Source: Vulcanimicrobiota bacterium
GTDB taxonomy: Bacteria; Vulcanimicrobiota; Vulcanimicrobiia; Vulcanimicrobiales; Vulcanimicrobiaceae
Direction: 5' to 3'
NCBI GenBank assembly: GCA_030040695.1
Contig: JASHTE010000166.1
Span: forward strand, 1 to 11,742
Length of the DNA stretch: 11,742 bases
The position numbers were made by a program, and so were the translations under genes. Below are positions 7,574-11,742 of the stretch, piece after piece. Under the pieces are notes generated by a model. That model was not told the DNA's origin and searched no databases. It saw only the letters and a program-made list of their open reading frames with translations. The stretch's first letter is position 1, and each line of letters starts with the position of its first letter.

Positions 7574-8717
7574 CACCGCGCGTAGAGCATCGGATCTCGC
7601 CCCACGGCGCTCCTACGCGGCGGCCGCACCCGATGCATGGCTCTTCGGCGCCGCGGCGCTGCTCGTCGCGGTGGGACTGATAATGATCTACTCGGCATCG
7701 AGCGTCACCGCGTACGAAGCGCATCTCGACCCGGCGTATTTTCTGAAGAGACAGGTGCTCTGGCTGCTCGTCGGCTGCGCGTGCGCGTACGGTGCCTATC
7801 GCGTCGACTACCTCCTCTTACGGCGCTTCGCGCCGTACATTTTGCTTGCGGCGACGCTCGGGCTCTTGCTCACCTACGTTCCGCATATCGGCCTGCGCGT
7901 CAACGGCGTCCACCGCTGGATTGGTTTCTCGCGGTTCACACTCGAACCGTCGGAGTTTGCGAAGGTCGCGCTCGTCATCTTCCTCGCGGCATGGCTCTCG
8001 GGTCGCGAGCCGCGCATCGACATAGCGAAGCTCACCTCCGGGCTGATTCCGGCGTGCATTCCCGTGTTCATCGTCGCGGTTCTCGTGCTTCGAGAGCCCG
8101 ACCTCGGTACGGCGAGCCTGCTCGTGATGATCGCCTTCGTCATGTTCTTCGCCGCAGGCGCTCGCATCGTCCATCTCCTTGCCGTCGTTGCAGCGCTGCT
8201 CCCCGCCGGAGTCGTCGAGTTCGTGCACAATCCGATGTGGCGCGCGCGGCTCTTCGCATTCATGGATCCCTGGCGCGACCCGCAGAACACCGGCTTTCAC
8301 ATCATTCAATCGCTCTACGCGCTCGGTACCGGTGGAGTCACCGGTGTCGGCCTCGGGGCGTCACGTGAAAAGTTCTTCTATCTGCCCGAGCAGTACACGG
8401 ACTTCATCTTCTCCGTGTTGGGAGAGGAGGCGGGGCTCATCGGCGCACTGGCCGTGCTTGCGCTCTTCGTACTGCTTGCATTTCGCGCCGTGCGCATCGC
8501 GCTCTCGGCACCCGACGCCTTCGGGTTCTTGCTCACGATCGGCTGCACCGCGATGATCGTGCTGCAAGCCTTCGTGAACATCGGCGTCGTCACGTCATCG
8601 TGGCCGGTTACCGGAGTTCCACTGCCGTTCATCTCGTTCGGCGGTAGCTCGCTCATTGCCGATCTCATAGCCGTGGGGCTCATCCTCAACGTCGGCCGCC
8701 GCCGCAGAATTTCGTAG
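7566..8717 (+). CDS. ftsW: Peptidoglycan glycosyltransferase FtsW (SEDS family)
   Basis: FtsW polymerises lipid II into glycan strands at the septum, paired with the class B PBP FtsI. The 383-residue protein is highly hydrophobic with about ten membrane segments. SEDS motifs present are IMIYSASS at 39-46, NGVHRWIG at 113-120 (W118), EPSEFAK at 127-133, REPDLGT at 176-182, DPWRDPQNTGFHIIQSLYAL at 234-253, GVGLGASREKFFYLPEQYTD at 260-279 and PVTGVPLPFISFGGSS at 347-362. D279 of the TDF motif matches the essential aspartate of SEDS polymerases. Position between murD and murG supports FtsW over RodA. GTG 7566 overlaps the murD end by 8 bases; TTG 7551 would add five residues with a 23-base overlap. 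Neither has a good ribosome binding site, so the exact start is uncertain. Confidence 0.95.
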   Translation: MLNTARRASDLAPRRSYAAAAPDAWLFGAAALLVAVGLIMIYSASSVTAYEAHLDPAYFLKRQVLWLLVGCACAYGAYRVDYLLLRRFAPYILLAATLGLLLTYVPHIGLRVNGVHRWIGFSRFTLEPSEFAKVALVIFLAAWLSGREPRIDIAKLTSGLIPACIPVFIVAVLVLREPDLGTASLLVMIAFVMFFAAGARIVHLLAVVAALLPAGVVEFVHNPMWRARLFAFMDPWRDPQNTGFHIIQSLYALGTGGVTGVGLGASREKFFYLPEQYTDFIFSVLGEEAGLIGALAVLALFVLLAFRAVRIALSAPDAFGFLLTIGCTAMIVLQAFVNIGVVTSSWPVTGVPLPFISFGGSSLIADLIAVGLILNVGRRRRIS

Positions 8718-8724
8718 CACTCCC

Positions 8725-9777
8725 GTGGAAGCCGCGGTAGGGCACACGATCGCCGAGCGATTCGAGCGGCAAGCGACGTACTGCGGAGCGATGGGCGCCC
8801 CGGTATGCGCCCATCTCCTGAGCAGCGCTGCACTCGACTATGCTCGCGGCGGCGTCGTGCGTGAGTTCTTCGCGGCGCACAAGGAGATGGAGACGCTGTC
8901 GCGGGCCGGCATACGGTTTCTTGCCGCGCTGCACACCTGCGCTCTCGACGGCAGCGCGCCGGCGCTCGCCGCGCACCTTCCCTCGTGCGGCGGCGACGGA
9001 GACGCACCGGCTGCCTGGACTGCCGCACGTGCCTTCCTTTTAGAGAATCTGCAGCGCGTTGCGCGGCTCTACAATCGAACGCCGCAGACGAACGAGCCGG
9101 CGCGCTCGATGCCGTTGCTGGTAGGGCTACTCGCGGCAGTCCAGGCATCACCGCTGCCCGTTCGTCTCTTCGAGATCGGCGCGAGCGGCGGGCTCAACAC
9201 GCGACTCGACTGCTACCGTTATGAAGGCGGCACCTGGTCGTGGGGTGATCCGCGTTCCGCCCTCGTGCTTCGCAACCGCGAGCGCGGCGGCCGCCCGCTC
9301 TCGCTCGGCGCGCCGCTACACATTGCCGAGCGCGCCGCGTGCGATCTCCACCCGCTCGACATTACTAAGGATGCCGACCGGCGATACCTGCGCTCCTTTA
9401 TCTGGGCAGATCAGAGCGAGCGGCTAAAGCGTCTGGCCGATGCGTGCGAGGCGGCGAGTAACGTCCCGCTGAGTATCGAGAAGGCCGACGCCATCGAGTG
9501 GCTCGGCGAACGCTTTCGCCCGAGAGAAGGCGCGCTCACCGTACTGATGCATTCCGCGATGACGTATTACCTGACACCCGCGCAGCGCGCCGCGCTGCGG
9601 GAGAGAATTGGCCGCAACGCAGAGCGGGCACGCGCGCGTGCGCCCATGGCTTGGCTACGCTTCGAAGAGGAGGCGGGTGGCATGGCGACGCGGCTCACGC
9701 GTTGGCCGGGAGCGATCGAGGGCGTCGTTGCGCGTTCCGACGGACACGCGCAAGGCATCGAATGGCTCGCTCCTTGA
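8725..9777 (+). CDS. DUF2332 family protein, function unknown
   Basis: I recognise this 350-residue product as a DUF2332 protein, a family with no established function. Characteristic segments are RTPQTNEPARS at 118-128, RLFEIGASGGLNTRLDCYRY at 147-166, WSWGDPRSALVL at 171-182, ERAACDLHPLDI at 202-213, FIWADQSERLKRL at 225-237, VLMHSAMTYYL at 273-283 and PMAWLRFEEE at 307-316. The FEIGASGGLN stretch looks like the glycine-rich first motif of a Rossmann-type methyltransferase; that reading is inference. No signal peptide or membrane helix is evident, so it is probably cytoplasmic. The gene begins with GTG 7 bases after the ftsW stop and runs 16 bases into murG, so it is embedded in the operon. 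There is no ribosome binding site before the GTG. Base and codon use look like the neighbours, with no sign of recent transfer. Confidence 0.8.
   Translation: MEAAVGHTIAERFERQATYCGAMGAPVCAHLLSSAALDYARGGVVREFFAAHKEMETLSRAGIRFLAALHTCALDGSAPALAAHLPSCGGDGDAPAAWTAARAFLLENLQRVARLYNRTPQTNEPARSMPLLVGLLAAVQASPLPVRLFEIGASGGLNTRLDCYRYEGGTWSWGDPRSALVLRNRERGGRPLSLGAPLHIAERAACDLHPLDITKDADRRYLRSFIWADQSERLKRLADACEAASNVPLSIEKADAIEWLGERFRPREGALTVLMHSAMTYYLTPAQRAALRERIGRNAERARARAPMAWLRFEEEAGGMATRLTRWPGAIEGVVARSDGHAQGIEWLAP
9752..9755 (+). promoter_or_regulatory. Ribosome binding site candidate for murG
   Basis: AAGG lies 6 bases before ATG 9762. This is a better-spaced Shine-Dalgarno-like match than most junctions here offer. 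It favours the ATG over TTG 9774, which would share TTGA with the upstream stop. Confidence 0.4.
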
Positions 9778-10841
9778 CCGTTCTCTTCGCGGGCGGCGGC
9801 ACGGGCGGTCATCTCTATCCAGCGTTCGCCATTGCGGAAGCGTTACAGGCACGCGGTGACCACGTCGTCTTTGTCGGCACGCGCGATAGGCTCGAGGCAC
9901 GGCTCGTTCCGGCGGCGGGATATCAGCTGCGCACGATCGCTGCATATCCGCTCGTGCGGCGCCTCTCCTTCGCGCTCGTCAAAACGCTCGCTGCTAACGC
10001 TCTCGGCTTCTTCCAGAGCCTGCGCGTCCTGTCGCAGACCAAACCGGACGCGGTCGTTGCGACCGGCGGGTACGTCTGCGTTCCACTCGTGCTCGCAGCG
10101 CGGGCGCGAGGCGTATTTGCGCGCAGGCGCGCGCCGATCGCACTGCTCGAGCCCAATGCCGTTGCGGGTGTTGCGAGCCGCGTGTTGCGCCCCTTTGCCG
10201 ACGACATCTGGGACAGCGAGACGACGGGCGTTCCCGTTCGAGCCTCGCTCCTGCACGCCGGGCCGCGCGCGCAGGCGGTTGCGCGCTTGGAGCTCGATCC
10301 GGAGAAGGAGACGCTCTTTGCCTTCGGAGCAAGCCAGGGAGCGCACTCGATCAATGAAGCGGTCATCGCGCTCCTCGTGAACGGCGCGCTTCCTGACGGT
10401 TGGCAAGTCCTGCACGTAACAGGCGAGCGGGATTACGAGCGCGTTCGCGCTGCGGTCGGCACGCGCTCGACGCTGCGGCCTTACCTCGACGACCCAGCGG
10501 ATGCGTATGCGGCAGCGGATTTAGTGCTCTGCCGGGCCGGCGCCTCGACGCTGGCGGAGCTCTCAGCCCTCGGCCTCCCCGCAATCCTCGTCCCCTACCC
10601 GCATGCCACCGAGGCACATCAACAAGCAAACGCCGAAGCCTTTGCGGTGCGGGGCGCGGCTGTCGTGATCGAGGACGGAGCGTTGCGCTCTCGATTGGCG
10701 TACCTCCTGGCGGAGGTCACCAAGCCGGAGCGCCTCGCTGCGATGCGGGAGCGAGCCGCCGGCGGCGCCCGGCGAAATGCTGCCTCAGCAATTCTTGCGC
10801 GGATTGACCGGCTCGTTTCCCGAATAAGGTCCCCCAAGTGA
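9762..10841 (+). CDS. murG: UDP-GlcNAc:lipid I N-acetylglucosaminyltransferase MurG
   Basis: MurG adds GlcNAc to lipid I, giving lipid II, at the cytoplasmic face of the membrane (GT28, GT-B fold). The 359-residue product has the lipid-carrier-binding loop GGGTGGHLYP at 11-20, a hydrophobic region at about 69-84, TGGYVCVPLVLAA at 101-113 and, in the UDP-GlcNAc half, FGASQGAHSINEA at 188-200, CRAGASTLAEL at 257-267 and VPYPHATEAHQQANA at 277-291. Two usual motifs differ: HEQNAVxG reads LEPNAVAG at 129-136, and the second-loop GGSQGA reads GASQGA. The start is ATG 9762, 16 bases inside the upstream gene and behind AAGG. TTG 9774 is a real alternative: it would give a 4-base TTGA overlap like murE and a family-typical short lead into GGGTGG. 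The open frame further upstream is an extension inside the DUF2332 gene. Confidence 0.95.
   Translation: MARSLTVLFAGGGTGGHLYPAFAIAEALQARGDHVVFVGTRDRLEARLVPAAGYQLRTIAAYPLVRRLSFALVKTLAANALGFFQSLRVLSQTKPDAVVATGGYVCVPLVLAARARGVFARRRAPIALLEPNAVAGVASRVLRPFADDIWDSETTGVPVRASLLHAGPRAQAVARLELDPEKETLFAFGASQGAHSINEAVIALLVNGALPDGWQVLHVTGERDYERVRAAVGTRSTLRPYLDDPADAYAAADLVLCRAGASTLAELSALGLPAILVPYPHATEAHQQANAEAFAVRGAAVVIEDGALRSRLAYLLAEVTKPERLAAMRERAAGGARRNAASAILARIDRLVSRIRSPK
10826..10829 (+). promoter_or_regulatory. Ribosome binding site candidate for murC
   Basis: AAGG lies 8 bases before GTG 10838, inside the last codons of murG. It supports that GTG as the murC start, together with the GTGA overlap. Confidence 0.4.
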
Positions 10842-11742
10842 CCCACTTCGTCGGAATCGGGGGCATCGGTATGAGCGCCCTCGCGAGAGTACTGCTCGCG
10901 CGCGGAGAATCGGTGCGCGGCTCCGACTCGAAGGAGACGCCGTTGCTCGACCGGTTGCGCGATGAGGGCGCAGACGTGCGTGTCGGTCACGCCGCGCGCA
11001 ATGTCGACGGCGCCGATCGTGTGGTCTTCAGCTCCGCGGTCGAGCACGACAACCCCGAGTGCGTCGAGGCGCGTCGACGCGGAATCCCGCTTCTCCATCG
11101 CGGCGAGCTGCTCGCGATGCTGTTACGCGAGTCGCATGGTATCGCAATCTCCGGAACGCACGGGAAGACGACGACTACTGCGATGGTGCACGCGGCGCTG
11201 CGGGCGGGGGGCATCGACGCGACACTTGTGCTCGGCGGCATCGATGCGGCGCTCGACACGAACGCGCATCTCGGCAGCGACCCGTGGTTCGTCTGCGAAG
11301 CGGATGAGTCCGACGGCTCATTCGTGCTCCTCGAACCTGAAATCGCGGTTCTGACGAACATCGAGAACGATCACCTTGCAAGCGAAGAGGAGCTCCCGAG
11401 ACTCGTCGAGGCGTTCGGCGAGTTTCTCGCCCGGCTGCCGGGGAACGGGCTTGCGGTGATCGGCGCCGACGAGCCGCACGCGGCGAGCCTGATCTCGAGC
11501 GCACGGCATTCGCCCGTCGTGAGCTTCGGGTTATCGGCCGACGCGACGATTCGCGCGACGAACGTGCAGCAGCGCGGCTTGAGCACGAGCTTCGACGCGA
11601 TCGCCGGCGGTGTCTGTCTCGGCAGCATCGAGCTCGGTGTACCGGGTGTAATGAACGTTCGCAATGCGCTGGCCGCGATCGCGGTGGCGCGGCACCTGGA
11701 GATTCCTTTTGCACGAGTCGCCGACGGCCTTGGCTCGTTCCG
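10838..11742 (+). CDS. murC: UDP-MurNAc:L-alanine ligase MurC (C-terminus cut by window edge)
   Basis: MurC starts stem-peptide synthesis by adding L-alanine to UDP-MurNAc in the cytoplasm. The frame stays open to the window edge, giving 301 residues of an expected roughly 450-480. The Rossmann-like N-terminus has GIGGIGMSALA at 6-16, GSDSKE at 28-33 and FSSAV at 64-68. The ATPase domain has SGTHGKTTTTAM at 105-116, EADESDGSF at 154-162 and TNIENDHL at 173-180. The domain-junction motif, usually GxHNVxNALAA, reads GVMNVRNALAA at 270-280, with methionine in place of histidine but both asparagines (N273, N276) kept. Most of the C-terminal substrate-binding domain lies outside. The start is GTG 10838, sharing GTGA with the murG stop and placed behind AAGG. 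In other bacteria murB, ddl or ftsQ often follow. Confidence 0.95.
   Translation, partial: MTHFVGIGGIGMSALARVLLARGESVRGSDSKETPLLDRLRDEGADVRVGHAARNVDGADRVVFSSAVEHDNPECVEARRRGIPLLHRGELLAMLLRESHGIAISGTHGKTTTTAMVHAALRAGGIDATLVLGGIDAALDTNAHLGSDPWFVCEADESDGSFVLLEPEIAVLTNIENDHLASEEELPRLVEAFGEFLARLPGNGLAVIGADEPHAASLISSARHSPVVSFGLSADATIRATNVQQRGLSTSFDAIAGGVCLGSIELGVPGVMNVRNALAAIAVARHLEIPFARVADGLGSF

Noticed and set aside
8328..8345. 7-bp inverted repeat ACCGGTG...CACCGGT in ftsW
   Set aside because: It encodes the conserved GTGGVTGVG segment with usual codons, is short, and lies mid-gene with no terminator features.
9498..9761. Upstream extension of the murG frame
   Set aside because: It overlaps the conserved C-terminal part of the DUF2332 protein and adds no MurG-like sequence. 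MurG homology begins at about 9774.
1298..11682. Six copies of the HIP1-like octamer GCGATCGC (1298, 4760, 5491, 6398, 11597, 11675)
   Set aside because: This is more than a simple base-composition model predicts and recalls the cyanobacterial HIP1 repeat. However, all six copies encode Ala-Ile-Ala in frame with preferred codons, so codon bias explains them.
1..11742. Search for promoters, terminators, tRNAs, CRISPR arrays, insertion sequences or attachment sites
   Set aside because: Gene spacing is at most 10 bases. No T-tracts after hairpins, tandem repeats, transposase-like proteins or tRNA-like folds were seen by eye, and the two accessory genes have composition like their neighbours.

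Overview
The window is a slice of a division and cell wall (dcw) operon from a GC-rich bacterium. Every gene is on the plus strand and almost every base is coding. The order is ftsI - murE - murF - cofE-like - mraY - murD - ftsW - DUF2332 gene - murG - murC (cut by the right edge). Eight of the ten are the classical dcw genes in classical order. Two are insertions: a divergent relative of the F420-0:gamma-glutamyl ligase family between murF and mraY, and a DUF2332 protein between ftsW and murG.

Together the canonical genes cover most of peptidoglycan building. MurC, MurD, MurE and MurF add the stem peptide to UDP-MurNAc. MraY and MurG make lipid I and lipid II at the inner face of the membrane. 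FtsW and FtsI polymerise and cross-link the product at the division site. MurE carries the DNPR signature of meso-diaminopimelate-adding enzymes, so a DAP-type peptidoglycan is predicted.

The genes are packed extremely tightly. The largest intergenic space is 10 bases (mraY/murD). Five junctions are 4-base stop/start overlaps (TTGA or GTGA), murD/ftsW and DUF2332/murG overlap slightly more, and ftsW/DUF2332 has a 7-base gap. Seven of the ten chosen starts are GTG or TTG, and most lack a good Shine-Dalgarno sequence, which points to translational coupling. No terminator, promoter, tRNA, CRISPR, insertion sequence or other mobile DNA is visible. No stretch over 300 bases lacks a gene.

The organism cannot be fixed from this window. 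The high GC, DAP-type MurE, a FtsI without PASTA domains and a cofE-like protein that recalls cyanobacterial homologues suggest a less-studied, probably diderm phylum. Candidatus Eremiobacterota (WPS-2) is one guess, at low confidence.

The points most worth a second look are the cofE-like gene locked by overlaps into the peptidoglycan operon, the DUF2332 gene in the same operon, a perfect 22-bp palindrome inside murD built from untypical codons, and a five-codon mini-ORF that exactly bridges the only loose junction, mraY to murD.
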